Notes: generated by a model from the sequence alone, not told the origin. A DNA stretch of 63,393 nt from Thermogemmatispora onikobensis (GCF_001748285.1 NZ_BDGT01000036.1:1-63393), one strand, 5' to 3'; numbered from the stretch's first letter, positions 19,400 through 27,788 are shown. Made by a program: numbers and translations.

Positions 19400-20274
19400 T
19401 GGGAAAGGCACAGGTTGAGCGCCTTCTTCTTCAGGTCAACGGGCTGCATCTTAGCCTGCTTCAGGCTCACCCGCTGGACCAGCAGGGCCAGCCGACTCTG
19501 GTTCTGCTGCACGGTTTCACCGGCAGCGCTCTCAGCTGGGGCGCGCTGCTTGAGGAGTTTGCCAGCGCAGGTTTGAGGGTCATCGCCTTCGATCTGCATG
19601 GTCACGGCCTCTCAGAGGCACCCACGACTCCTGAGCGCTACAGCATGGAGCACTGCCAGGCCGACCTGCTTGCCGCCTTGCGGCAACTCGGGATTGCCCC
19701 CGGCGAGGCGATTCTCCTCGGCTACTCGCTGGGGGGGCGGATCGCGCTCTATTGTGCTTTCTCCGGCTTTTTCCGCTCTCTCATTCTGGAAAGTGCCTCT
19801 CCTGGTATCGCTGATCCCCAGGAGCGTGCCCTGCGCCAGCGCCAGGATGAGGAGCTGGCCGCCAGCATCGAGCGCGAAGGAGTGGCGGCCTTTGTCGCTC
19901 GCTGGGAGCAGCTGCCGCTCTTCGCCAGTCAACAGCGCCTGCCCGAGGAACAGCGGGCTATCCTGCGGACTCAACGGCTGGCTAATCGTCAGCAGGGCCT
20001 GGCCGGCAGTCTGCGCGGCGTAGGCACCGGGGTACAGCCCCCCCTGCATGGGCGGCTGCCGGAGTTGGCGCTGCCAGTCTTGCTGATCTGCGGGGCCTTG
20101 GATGAAAAGTTTTGCTCCATTGGCAAGGAGATGGCTCGCCTCCTTCCCAAGGCCATCCTGGCGATCGTGCCAGACGCCGGCCATACGGTCCATCTGGAGC
20201 AACCAACCCGCTTCGCCGAGCTGGTTCTCTCTTTCTGCTCCACCCTGGCACCCGCAGGCGAGCAGAGAACCTGA
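19399..20274 (+). CDS. menH: SHCHC synthase MenH (alpha/beta hydrolase)
   Basis: 291 residues from the ATG at 19399, preceded by GAGGGGG and overlapping the menD stop. The alpha/beta-hydrolase fold shows an oxyanion region LLHGFTGS, a nucleophile elbow GYSLGG, the acid in ICGALDEKF and the histidine in DAGHTVHLEQP. Members in men operons remove pyruvate to form 2-succinyl-6-hydroxy-2,4-cyclohexadiene-1-carboxylate. Its place between menD and menB supports that over other hydrolase roles. Confidence 0.9.
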   Translation: MGKAQVERLLLQVNGLHLSLLQAHPLDQQGQPTLVLLHGFTGSALSWGALLEEFASAGLRVIAFDLHGHGLSEAPTTPERYSMEHCQADLLAALRQLGIAPGEAILLGYSLGGRIALYCAFSGFFRSLILESASPGIADPQERALRQRQDEELAASIEREGVAAFVARWEQLPLFASQQRLPEEQRAILRTQRLANRQQGLAGSLRGVGTGVQPPLHGRLPELALPVLLICGALDEKFCSIGKEMARLLPKAILAIVPDAGHTVHLEQPTRFAELVLSFCSTLAPAGEQRT

Positions 20275-20329
20275 TGCGACAACAGTGCCGTGAGTAACAT
20301 CAACGAAGAAAGGGGAATGTTGCAAAACT

Positions 20330-21148
20330 ATGCCTGTTCATTGGCAAAAGGTCTGCGATTATCAAGACATTATTTTCGAGAAGGCCGAAGGGATCGGCAA
20401 GATCACAATCAATCGCCCGGAGGTCCATAACGCCTTTCGTCCCGAGACCCTGAGCGAGATGATTGACGCTTTCAACCGCTGTCGCGAAGACCCCGAGATT
20501 GGTGTGGTGATTCTGACGGGTGCCGGCACAAAAGCCTTCTGCTCCGGCGGGGACCAGCGTGTACGCGGCGAGGGCGGCTATGTTGATCAGGGTGGCGTGC
20601 CACGCCTCAATGCTCTCGATCTTCAGAAAGTGATCAAGTATCTGCCCAAGCCTGTCATTGCGATGGTGGCCGGCTATGCCATTGGCGGCGGCCACGTGCT
20701 GCATGTGCTCTGCGACCTGACCATTGCCGCCGACAACGCGCGCTTTGGTCAGGCCGGGCCGCGCGTGGGTAGCTTCGATGCCGGTTGGGGCGCGACCATG
20801 CTGGCGCGTATCGTTGGCCATAAGAAGGCTCGCGAGATCTGGTATCTGTGCCGTCAGTATACCGCCCAGGAAGCCTTCGAGATGGGCCTGGTCAATAAAG
20901 TGGTGCCGCTAGAGGAGCTAGAAGAGGAGACCATCAAGTGGGCTAAGGAGCTGCTGGAGAAGAGTCCCACGGCCCTGCGCTTCCTTAAGGCCGCATTCAA
21001 CGCCGATACGGATGGCCTGGCCGGCCTGCAAGATTTGGCCGGCAATGCGACCATGCTCTTCTACATGACTGAGGAGGGCAAAGAGGGACGCAACGCTTTC
21101 GTGGAGAAGCGCAAGCCGAATTTCTCCAAGTTCCCGCGCTTGCCCTAG
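20330..21148 (+). CDS. menB: 1,4-dihydroxy-2-naphthoyl-CoA synthase MenB
   Basis: 272 residues, crotonase-fold enzyme that cyclises o-succinylbenzoyl-CoA to DHNA-CoA. Diagnostic stretches are [38 protein letters not shown] and [12 protein letters not shown]. The ending [21 protein letters not shown] is typical of MenB. The start has AAAGGGGA upstream. This is the most conserved enzyme of the pathway and makes the cluster assignment secure. Confidence 0.97.
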   Translation: MPVHWQKVCDYQDIIFEKAEGIGKITINRPEVHNAFRPETLSEMIDAFNRCREDPEIGVVILTGAGTKAFCSGGDQRVRGEGGYVDQGGVPRLNALDLQKVIKYLPKPVIAMVAGYAIGGGHVLHVLCDLTIAADNARFGQAGPRVGSFDAGWGATMLARIVGHKKAREIWYLCRQYTAQEAFEMGLVNKVVPLEELEEETIKWAKELLEKSPTALRFLKAAFNADTDGLAGLQDLAGNATMLFYMTEEGKEGRNAFVEKRKPNFSKFPRLP

Positions 21149-21181
21149 TGTGCCAGAGTGCCGAGCGAGGACAGAGCCGCG

Positions 21182-22282
21182 ATGGTCGCCGATCTCACGC
21201 TTGAGCGCATCCGCTGGCAGGTCTATTGTCTGCCGCTGCGCGCTCCCTTTCGCACCGCTCACGGTCTGCTCAGAAAACGCTGGGGGGCCATCGTTGAGGT
21301 GAGCAGCGCCGGCGGGAGCCTCCAGGGCTATGGCGAGCTGGCTCCGCTGCCGCCTTTTAGTCCGGCGCTGAGCAGCGTTCTGGCAGCTCTGCCTGCCCTG
21401 GCGAAGAGCCTGGAGGGGATCACGCTGACCGAGGCCCTGGCCCGGCTCCTGGCAGCACAAGAGGCAGGGCAGCTACCAGCTCCAGCAACCTTCGCGCTGG
21501 AGGTGGCCCTGCTCGATCTGGCCGCCCGCGCGCATGGGCATGGACTGCTCGCTCCCTATGCCCGCCTCACCGTGCCCGTCAATGCCGTCATTGGCGCCTC
21601 CGCGCCCGATGAGGCCGCGCAGGCCGCTCGCCAGGCAGTAGCCGCCGGCTTTCGCTGTCTTAAGCTTAAGCTGAGCGGTGATGAGCAGCAGGACAGCGAG
21701 CGCCTGGCAGCGGTGCGCGCCAGCGCGGGAGAGGCCATCGGCCTGCGCCTGGATGCCAACGCCAGTTGGAGCCTGACGCAGGCCGAGCACCTGCTACGGG
21801 CCTATGCCCGGTACGATATTGCCTACGTTGAGCAGCCCCTGGCTGCCAATGACCTGGAAGGGCTGCGTCAGCTGCGTCGTCACAGCCCTGTTCCTATCGC
21901 CGTCGACGAGAGCCTGAGTAGTCTGGAAAGCGCTCGCCAGGTGCTGCGCCTGGAGGCCGCCGATGTGCTCATCCTGAAGCCGCAGTTTTTCGGCGGCCTC
22001 CGACCAGCCCTCCAGCTCATTGAGGAAGCTGTTGCCCACAAGGTGACCTGCGTCATCACCAGCGCTCTGGAGGCGGGCATCGGCGTCTGCTCCGCCCTGC
22101 ACCTGGCTGCCGCGCACCCTGCACTGACTGAGGCTGCCGGTCTGGCAACCCTCTCGCTGCTGAGAACAGACCTACTCACAGAACCGCTCTCCCTCGACGC
22201 AGGCCAGTTCCAACTACCGCCCGGGCCTGGCCTGGGTGTGAGACCGGATCAGATAGCTCTGGCCCACTACTCAGTACTATAA
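21182..22282 (+). CDS. menC: o-Succinylbenzoate synthase MenC
   Basis: 366 residues from the ATG at 21182 (GCGAGGA upstream). An in-frame GTG at 21158 lacks a ribosome site. It is an enolase-superfamily dehydratase: the KxK pair is in LKLKLSG, metal ligands are in RLDANASW, YVEQPL and AVDESLSS, and the second catalytic lysine is in LILKPQFFGG. Its place between menB and menE supports o-succinylbenzoate synthase activity rather than N-acylamino acid racemase, which shares the fold. Confidence 0.93.
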   Translation: MVADLTLERIRWQVYCLPLRAPFRTAHGLLRKRWGAIVEVSSAGGSLQGYGELAPLPPFSPALSSVLAALPALAKSLEGITLTEALARLLAAQEAGQLPAPATFALEVALLDLAARAHGHGLLAPYARLTVPVNAVIGASAPDEAAQAARQAVAAGFRCLKLKLSGDEQQDSERLAAVRASAGEAIGLRLDANASWSLTQAEHLLRAYARYDIAYVEQPLAANDLEGLRQLRRHSPVPIAVDESLSSLESARQVLRLEAADVLILKPQFFGGLRPALQLIEEAVAHKVTCVITSALEAGIGVCSALHLAAAHPALTEAAGLATLSLLRTDLLTEPLSLDAGQFQLPPGPGLGVRPDQIALAHYSVL

Positions 22283-22320
22283 GAAGAAGCGCATCGGAAG
22301 GAGAGAGAAGAGAGAGAAGC

Positions 22321-23883
22321 ATGGACCCGGACACTTCCCAGACCGCAGAGGGTTCCGTCCACCTGCCCGACTGGCTGCAGCGCTGTGCAGAGAATCGTCC
22401 TCAGCATCTGGCCGTTCAGAGCGGGGCCTTGCGCTGGAGCTTTGCAGAGCTGGCGCAGCAGACTACCCAACTGGCCCGGCAGCTCGCCGCGCTTGGCGTC
22501 AGCAGCGGCAGCCGAGTTGCCTTGCTGGCGGCCAACAGCCCGGCTTACGTCGCCTGCGTCCACGCCCTGACTCGCTTGCGCGCCATCCTTGTCCCGCTGA
22601 ACACGCGCCTGAGCGAGGCCGAACTCAGCTGGCAGATCCAGGATGCCCGTGTCAGTCTGCTCCTGAGCGATCCAGGACAGGCAGAGCGAGCACGTTGCCT
22701 GGTTGCAGCACTACCGCAGCTCTCCTCAGCGGTGTTGCAGTTACGACCGGAGGGCAGCGTGGTGCTTGATCCGTTCCCCGCCCAGGCCCAGGCTGTCAGT
22801 CTGACATCTGCTCCCTTGATCGATCTCAACGCAGTGCAAGCGATCATGTACACCTCCGGCACCACGGGCCAGCCCAAAGGCGTGCTCATCACCTATGGGA
22901 TGCACTGGTGGAATGCCATCGGCTCTGCTTTGAACCTGGGTCACCACCTCGACGATTGCTGGCTGGCCTGCCTGCCCTTCTTCCATATCGGTGGCCTGAC
23001 CATCATCATGCGCAGCGCCATCTATGGCATCAGCATCAATGTTCACGAGAAATTCGACGCCGGCGCCGTCAACCGCTCCATCTTCAACGAGGGCGTCACG
23101 ATCATCTCGGTCGTGGCCGTGATGCTCCAGCGCATGCTGGAGGCACTGGAGAGTGAGCAACCAGGGGCCCGCTATCCGGCCCGTCTGCGCTGTGTCCTGC
23201 TCGGTGGAGGGCCGGCCCCGCGCCCCTTGCTGGAAGCCTGCGCCGCGCGTGACATTCCCGTCGTCCAGACCTATGGTCTCACTGAGGCCTGCTCGCAGGC
23301 CGCCACGCTCTCGCCCGCCGATGCCCTGCGCAAGCTCGGCTCTGCCGGGCGCCCGCTGCCGCCAGTTCAACTGGAGATTCGCCAGGATGGCCGACGCGCT
23401 GCTCCCGGAGAAGCCGGGATGATCTATCTCAAAGGCCCAACAATCACGCCGGGGTATCTCAACCGTCCCGAGGCAACAGGCGAGGCGCTGCAAGATGGCT
23501 GGCTGGCAACCGGCGACATCGGCTATCTCGATGAAGAGGGTTATCTCTACGTGCTCGACCGCCGCTCCGACCTGATTATCTCAGGCGGCGAAAATATTTA
23601 TCCCGCCGAAATTGAAGCCGCCTTGTTGAGCCATCCCGCTGTCGCGGAAGCCGGCGTCTGCGGCCAGCCCGACCCACACTGGGGCCAGGTGCCGATCGCC
23701 TTTGTACGCCTGCGTCCAGGTCAATCCACGAGCGCCGAGTCGCTGCTCTCCCACCTGCAACCACGTCTGGCACGCTATAAGCTGCCGCGTGCTATCCACT
23801 TTGTGACCGAGCTGCCACGCAACTCTTCCGGCAAATTGCTGCGCCGCCAGCTTCCCTCACTGCTTCAGCATGCGCTAGACTGA
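22321..23883 (+). CDS. menE: o-Succinylbenzoate-CoA ligase MenE
   Basis: 520 residues, ANL-superfamily ligase that activates o-succinylbenzoate with ATP and CoA. The P-loop is YTSGTTGQPKGV, the adenylate-binding motif is YGLTEAC, the hinge is GDIGYLDEEGYLYVLDR with SGGENIYPAEIE, and the C-terminal catalytic lysine is in NSSGKLLRR. AAGGAGAG lies upstream. It is the last men gene here. menA, menG and a DHNA-CoA thioesterase are not in the window. Confidence 0.94.
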   Translation: MDPDTSQTAEGSVHLPDWLQRCAENRPQHLAVQSGALRWSFAELAQQTTQLARQLAALGVSSGSRVALLAANSPAYVACVHALTRLRAILVPLNTRLSEAELSWQIQDARVSLLLSDPGQAERARCLVAALPQLSSAVLQLRPEGSVVLDPFPAQAQAVSLTSAPLIDLNAVQAIMYTSGTTGQPKGVLITYGMHWWNAIGSALNLGHHLDDCWLACLPFFHIGGLTIIMRSAIYGISINVHEKFDAGAVNRSIFNEGVTIISVVAVMLQRMLEALESEQPGARYPARLRCVLLGGGPAPRPLLEACAARDIPVVQTYGLTEACSQAATLSPADALRKLGSAGRPLPPVQLEIRQDGRRAAPGEAGMIYLKGPTITPGYLNRPEATGEALQDGWLATGDIGYLDEEGYLYVLDRRSDLIISGGENIYPAEIEAALLSHPAVAEAGVCGQPDPHWGQVPIAFVRLRPGQSTSAESLLSHLQPRLARYKLPRAIHFVTELPRNSSGKLLRRQLPSLLQHALD

Positions 23884-23989
23884 GAGGAAGGACGCCCCAG
23901 GAGTCCTGGCACTCTGCAGCTCGCCAGCGCCTACAGCGCGCCTGTCTACCGGAGAGCCAACAACGAGGAAGGAGAAAGGAGCCACCACC

Positions 23990-24304
23990 ATGCAACGCAT
24001 TGCCTTCTTGATGAGTGTGAAGCCCGGCTACGAGGAGGAATATAAGCGCCGCCACGACGAGATCTGGCCGGAGATGGTGGAGGCGCTGCGTCGCGCCGGC
24101 GCCCGCAACTACAGCATCTTCCGTCACGGGACTCAGCTCTTCGCTTACCTGGAAACGGACGATTTCGAGCGCATGGCCAAAACCCTGGCCCAGGACCCGG
24201 TTAATCAGCGCTGGCAGCAGCGGATGGCCGACATTCTGACCCAGGAGATCGATCCACAGACCCAGTGGCCGCCGCTACTACCTGAAATGTTTCATATGGA
24301 TTAA
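23990..24304 (+). CDS. rhaM: L-rhamnose mutarotase RhaM family protein
   Basis: 104 residues, the usual RhaM length. N-terminus MQRIAFLMSVKPGYEEEYKRR, the conserved HDEIWPEM, then NYSIFRHG, LFAYLE and the C-terminal LLPEMFHMD all match the family, which interconverts the alpha and beta anomers of L-rhamnose. AAGGAGAAAGGAG lies upstream. No rhamnose catabolic genes are nearby, so its role beside the men cluster is unclear. A hairpin terminator follows. Confidence 0.88.
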   Translation: MQRIAFLMSVKPGYEEEYKRRHDEIWPEMVEALRRAGARNYSIFRHGTQLFAYLETDDFERMAKTLAQDPVNQRWQQRMADILTQEIDPQTQWPPLLPEMFHMD

Positions 24305-24353
24305 CCATACAGCTTACCGCTGGCTGATTTGAGCCACTCAACTCACTGGCTTT

Positions 24354-24389
24354 GGGGCCGCTGAGAGCCTCATGGTCTCCGGCGGCCCC
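24354..24389 (+). terminator. Hairpin terminator after rhaM
   Basis: GGGGCCGC at 24354-24361 pairs with GCGGCCCC at 24382-24389. An inner GAGA/TCTC pairing shortens the loop, and a pyrimidine-rich run (CACCTTCTTGTT) follows. It probably ends the men-rhaM transcript. The remaining bases to 24556 contain an isolated perfect Shine-Dalgarno sequence (24491-24500). Confidence 0.5.
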
Positions 24390-24556
24390 ACCTTCTTGTT
24401 AGCCGCAGTCCTCCGGCATCCCCTCTTGCCAGAAGATCGCAGCCATGACTCGCTCCTCTTGTCTCTCTCCTCCCCCCCTCACTCGTGTTGAAGGAGGTGA
24501 TGCATCGCTCACGGCCCTGAACCCAACCGTTGTCACAGGAAGTCATGGAGGTTACC

Positions 24557-24727
24557 ATGCCAGACAAAAAGCCCCTCAAAGGGGTAGGCGAAAAAGAAGA
24601 GCGGCAATACGAACACATCAAAGAAGAGGCAGAGAAGAGTGGGCGCTATGGCAAGCGAGCACGTGAGGTCGCTGCCCGCACCGTCATGAAGCAGCACCAC
24701 GAGAAAGGGCACAAAAAAGGCGAGTAG
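24557..24727 (+). CDS. Small basic/acidic hydrophilic protein, plasmid-stabilisation-like family
   Basis: 56 residues from the ATG at 24557, with GGAGG five bases upstream. In-frame starts at 24530 and 24545 are possible. The pattern KEERQYEHIKEEAEKSG...RAREVAARTVMKQ resembles the small proteins often annotated as plasmid-stabilisation protein or Rho-N-like, which occur widely on chromosomes and have no settled function. The sequence is rich in Lys, Glu and Arg with no hydrophobic core segment, so it may be partly disordered or nucleic-acid associated. Confidence 0.65.
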   Translation: MPDKKPLKGVGEKEERQYEHIKEEAEKSGRYGKRAREVAARTVMKQHHEKGHKKGE

Positions 24728-24752
24728 CAGCCCGCGTCTTCACCGCGCTCAT

Positions 24753-24820
24753 CCAGGCAGAGAGGTGAGGCTCGCCCGGCACCCGCAGCCAGGGCCAGGC
24801 CAGTGTTCTTCTCTGCCTGG
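24753..24820. repeat. 11-bp inverted repeat downstream of the small protein gene
   Basis: CCAGGCAGAGA at 24753-24763 and its exact complement TCTCTGCCTGG at 24810-24820, separated by 46 bases of GC-rich sequence. It could form a long stem-loop ending the small gene's transcript. I see no transposase or flanking duplication that would make it a mobile-element end. Confidence 0.35.
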
Positions 24821-24939
24821 TCTGGCAACAGGAAGAGCAGTCGTGGAATTGGCCCCAGGAAAGGTCTCTACCTCACCCAGTTTCCCATCTCTCGAAGCTT
24901 CCCCTAACAAGACCGCCTCTGAAGCCCTTCGCCCTTGAC

Positions 24940-25191
24940 ACGCCCGTGGCCATTGCCTATAAATAACTAAACCAGCTCGCTGAGGCCACCACCCTTATCA
25001 ATGCTGGCGAGTATGGCAACGCCGCCTTGATCCTCACCCGCAGTGGGGCCGCCGCATGTGCCTTCCGCTATCGCGTCGAGGTCGACAACGTCAGTATGCA
25101 TCACCATCGGTGAAGTCGCCCCAATGGTCTACCTTCTTTCAGCGACGCCGTGCGTCTCTTCACCGAGAGCAGGGCGTCCATCTCACGCTGA
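24940..25191 (+). pseudogene. Decayed C-terminal fragment of methylmalonate-semialdehyde dehydrogenase (MmsA/IolA-like)
   Basis: Read across frames, the stretch gives LINAGEYGNAALILTRSGAA then a VEVDNV segment (frame of 24967, to the TGA at 25111). It continues as VCITIGEVAPMVYLL in the +1 frame from about 25091, then SDAVRLFTESRASISR back in the first frame to the TGA at 25189-25191. This follows, in order, the C-terminal part of CoA-acylating semialdehyde dehydrogenases (EYGNG..IFTRSG, VGVNVPIP.APM, GV.F.T...V..R). At least two frame changes, an internal stop and a deletion of about 15-20 codons mark it as a relic. The upstream limit is approximate. No intact copy is in the window. Confidence 0.6.
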
Positions 25192-25330
25192 GAGAGCGAC
25201 GATAGCAGCCATGCAAGTGGCATTGGGAGCAACAGAGGCATAAATGGCATGGCGCGATTGTGAGCCTGCCAGCCTCACTACATCTTGCCCCTGGTAGAGC
25301 GGGGCTTGCGCGAGAGTTCTCGTCAATTTT

Positions 25331-25347
25331 TGGTCTAGTGGTCTAGA
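25331..25347. promoter_or_regulatory. DasR/NagR-like GntR operator, upstream site
   Basis: Two head-to-tail half-sites, TGGTCTAG and TGGTCTAGA, immediately upstream of a -35 element. The half-site is that of the HutC-type GntR regulators DasR/NagR, whose published palindrome is ACTGGTCTAGACCACT. A matching site lies just after the -10 element. Confidence 0.5.
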
Positions 25348-25351
25348 TGTC

Positions 25352-25380
25352 TTGACAGATCGCAGGAAAGGGAGTATAGT
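25352..25380 (+). promoter_or_regulatory. Strong sigma-70 promoter of the family-5 ABC importer
   Basis: TTGACA at 25352-25357 and TATAGT at 25375-25380 with exactly 17 bases between. It is flanked on both sides by DasR/NagR-like operators. The first gene downstream on this strand starts at 25826, so the predicted leader is about 440 bases. Confidence 0.65.
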
Positions 25381-25389
25381 TTCTAGAGA

Positions 25390-25405
25390 ACTGGTCTAGA
25401 CGATC
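25390..25405. promoter_or_regulatory. DasR/NagR-like GntR operator, downstream site
   Basis: The core TGGTCTAGACGA at 25392-25403 matches 11 of 12 positions of the dre-type palindrome TGGTCTAGACCA, and the flank AC also fits. It begins about 12 bases after the -10 hexamer, overlapping the predicted start of transcription, a classic repressor position. Confidence 0.55.
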
Positions 25406-25813
25406 TGTCATATTTCTCAAAAGAGGGGTCGGAGGCAGAAAGGCTGCGCCGACCGGGAAAGGAGTGACGAGAGGAGGGCACGGTGGCGCCGTGGCGCCCG
25501 CAGCGGGGAGCGGGTAAAAGCGCGCGCTCGTGGCACCGATCCGCAGAGACACGAGACGAGAGGGGCGACCATCACCTCAGCAGCATCGACAACCGACAGA
25601 GCGGCTCAGCTTGGGCCGCGCCGTGCCGAGGCGAGTTATCAGGCGAGGAGCAACTTGGGCGGCGCGGCAGAAGCCAGAGAGCGCAGGCATCCATTTCCTC
25701 CCTGGCCAGGGGCAGGCTGGCGCTTAGCGACAGCGTTTTCCAGCCTGCGCTGATCAGGCCCACGCGGAGCACCAACAAGCGGTAAATACTCACCGTATTT
25801 CAAGAGCCGTTAC
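25406..25813 (+). other. Long GC-rich untranslated leader of the ABC importer operon
   Basis: About 410 bases without a convincing gene. Short open frames here lack ribosome sites and codon structure. A possible stem (GGTCGG.../CCGACC around 25429-25455) and a GC-rich palindromic stretch (GGTGGCGCC/GGCGCC around 25482-25498) suggest RNA structure, but I recognise no known riboswitch. Confidence 0.35.
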
Positions 25814-25825
25814 AGGAGGTTCTTT

Positions 25826-27508
25826 GTGTTTGGCAACCCAGAGCGCACAACAGGCATGAAGCGCAAGGCCGGCATCCTGTGTCTCAGCCTCCTGGCCCTC
25901 CTTGCGCTGCTGCTCACAGCCTGTGGCGGGAGCAGCTCGCAGAGCAGCCAGTCCGGCAAAAAGGTCCTCACACTGGCTGCGCAAGCCAGCGCCTTCACCG
26001 ATCAGGGTTTCAACCCCTATGCCCCCACGCCGAACATCGGCATCAACGGCTTCGTCTATGAGCCACTTGAATTCTGCAACGTCAATGACAACACCTACCA
26101 TCCTCTGCTGGCGCTCAGCCATCAATTCAACAGCGACTACACCCAGGTCACCTTCCATCTGCGGCAGGGTGTTAAATGGAACGACGGCCAGCCCTTCAGC
26201 GCCGACGATGTCGTCTTTACCTTCAACGCCCTCAAGCAATATCCAGCTGCGGACCTGAACGGCGACTGGGGCTATCTCAAGAGCGTCGTGGCCTCCGATG
26301 CCAACACGGTTGTCATGACCTTCCAGAAGCCCTTCCCCGGGGCGATCTATTACATTGCCGGCCTGACTGTCATCATCCCCAAACACATTTTCGAATCGGT
26401 CGGCGATGTTACCAAATATTACAGCAGCAAGCCAGTTGGCACTGGCCCCTTCGTCGTAGGCAAATACACCTCTGATCTGCTGGTACTGGACAAGAATCCC
26501 AGCTACTATCAGGCCAACCTCGTCAAGGTTGACGAAATCAAGGAGCCGCGCTACAAAGACAACGATGCCTTCAAGCTGGTCATGCCCAGCGGCCAGGTCG
26601 ACTGGTCGGGCTACTATGCAGACAACCTTCAGCAGAACTTTGTAGCCAAGGACCCGCAGCACTTCCACTACTTCATGGCCCCAGTTGACGAGTTCGGGAT
26701 CTTCATCGACGTGCATGACCCGCTGCTGAGCGACGTGGCGGTGCGCAAGGCGATCAGCGCGGCCATTGACCGGCAAGCAGCGGCCCAGCAGGGCGAGTCG
26801 GGTCTCGTGCCCCCCGCACCACAAACAGGCCTGCTCCCCACGCCCGGCAATCAGCAATATGTCTTGCCAGAGTATGCCAACCTGGCGACGACCCCCAATG
26901 CAAGCCAGGCTCAACAGATCCTCAAGAGTGCCGGCTATACCCAGGGAAGCGACGGTATCTTCACTAAGAATGGCCAGCGCCTCTCCTTCGAGCTGATCTC
27001 GGTCGCCGAGTACTCTGACTGGAACAAGTGGGCCCAGGTGGTGCAGAGCAACCTCAAGGCCGCAGGCATCGATATCCATATCAAGCTCATGCCGGAAGCC
27101 CAGTATCTCACCTTCCGAGCAGCAGCGAAACCTTACCAGCTGATGATCAGCGGTGTGGGAGGCGGCCCTACTCCCTACTCCATCTACAATGGCACGCTGA
27201 GCAGCCAGAACATTCCGCCCAATGGACGCAACAGCAGCTACTGGAAGGATGCCCAGACCGACAAGCTTCTCCAGCAGTTCGCATCGACGATGGACCCGGC
27301 TCTCCAGAAGCAGGCGATCCAGGGCCTGGAACGCATCATGGTTGAGCAGGTGCCCTGGATTCCGGTGGTGGCCGGCGCTCGCTGGTTCGAGTACAACACG
27401 ATGCGCTTCACCGGCTGGCCCGACCAGCAGAACCAGTACGCTGTCGGCTCGCCCTACTCCTATCCCGATAATGAGATTATTGTGATGCACCTGCAGCCCG
27501 TTTCGTAG
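25826..27508 (+). CDS. ABC transporter substrate-binding lipoprotein, family 5 (oligopeptide/oligosaccharide type)
   Basis: 560 residues from a GTG at 25826, with AGGAGG at 25814-25819. The signal peptide ends in the lipobox LLTAC (cleavage before Cys at about residue 32). The mature protein has the SBP_bac_5 pattern: YEPL near the start, VTFHLRQGVKWNDGQPFSADDVVFTF, and GTGPFVVGKY. The family binds di- and oligopeptides, nickel, or in many thermophiles oligosaccharides. DasR/NagR-like operators at its promoter hint at an amino-sugar link, but the ligand is not known. Permeases and ATPases follow. Confidence 0.9.
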   Translation: MFGNPERTTGMKRKAGILCLSLLALLALLLTACGGSSSQSSQSGKKVLTLAAQASAFTDQGFNPYAPTPNIGINGFVYEPLEFCNVNDNTYHPLLALSHQFNSDYTQVTFHLRQGVKWNDGQPFSADDVVFTFNALKQYPAADLNGDWGYLKSVVASDANTVVMTFQKPFPGAIYYIAGLTVIIPKHIFESVGDVTKYYSSKPVGTGPFVVGKYTSDLLVLDKNPSYYQANLVKVDEIKEPRYKDNDAFKLVMPSGQVDWSGYYADNLQQNFVAKDPQHFHYFMAPVDEFGIFIDVHDPLLSDVAVRKAISAAIDRQAAAQQGESGLVPPAPQTGLLPTPGNQQYVLPEYANLATTPNASQAQQILKSAGYTQGSDGIFTKNGQRLSFELISVAEYSDWNKWAQVVQSNLKAAGIDIHIKLMPEAQYLTFRAAAKPYQLMISGVGGGPTPYSIYNGTLSSQNIPPNGRNSSYWKDAQTDKLLQQFASTMDPALQKQAIQGLERIMVEQVPWIPVVAGARWFEYNTMRFTGWPDQQNQYAVGSPYSYPDNEIIVMHLQPVS

Positions 27509-27542
27509 GCTCCCTCCCTACTTCCGGGACCTGCCGAGCAGC

Positions 27543-27579
27543 GGGATGGCCTCTCGGCCCTGGCCAGAGAGGCCATCCC
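27543..27579 (+). terminator. Hairpin between substrate-binding protein and permease genes
   Basis: A perfect 13-bp stem (GGGATGGCCTCTC/GAGAGGCCATCCC) with an 11-base loop, 34 bases after the binding-protein stop. There is no T-tract. It probably acts as an mRNA-stabilising or partial-termination element giving excess binding protein over membrane subunits, as is common in ABC operons. Confidence 0.55.
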
Positions 27580-27644
27580 CTTGTCTGAGACCAGTCCAGG
27601 AGAGAGGCGGCAGGCGCAGGCGAGTGATCTCTTTACGTTGACCG

Positions 27645-27673
27645 TTGTTCTGCTTCAATCTTGATGGTATACT
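27645..27673 (+). promoter_or_regulatory. Possible internal promoter before the permease genes
   Basis: TTGTTC at 27645-27650 and TATACT at 27668-27673 with a 17-base spacer, about 115 bases before the first permease gene. The -35 box is weak. It would allow separate transcription of the membrane and ATPase genes. Confidence 0.3.
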
Positions 27674-27788
27674 CCCCCCAGATGGGGAGAATCTCTGAGG
27701 AGCGCGCCTTGCCTATCTGCGCTGCCTGCGAGCCTCGATGACAGGTCTGGCGCAGCGCAGATCACGGAAGGTACGAAGGAGTCCCTGA

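Noticed and set aside
24753-24820. Insertion-sequence end
   Set aside because: The 11-bp inverted repeat has no transposase, no target duplication and only 46 bases between its arms.
24935-24963. Consensus-like promoter TTGACA-17-TATAAA
   Set aside because: Spacing and boxes are excellent, but it lies in the decayed dehydrogenase relic and no gene follows on that strand before 25826, which has its own better placed promoter. Chance occurrence or an orphan promoter cannot be told apart.
25482-25494. T-box-like sequence GGTGGCGCCGTGG in the importer leader
   Set aside because: It resembles the T-box core at about 11 of 15 positions only. I could not find a specifier loop, stem I landmarks or an alternative terminator, and the stretch is a simple GC palindrome.
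25790-27490. 566-codon open frame on the minus strand
   Set aside because: It is the antisense shadow of the substrate-binding protein gene, which has a signal peptide, family motifs and a ribosome site. The minus-strand product shows no family features.
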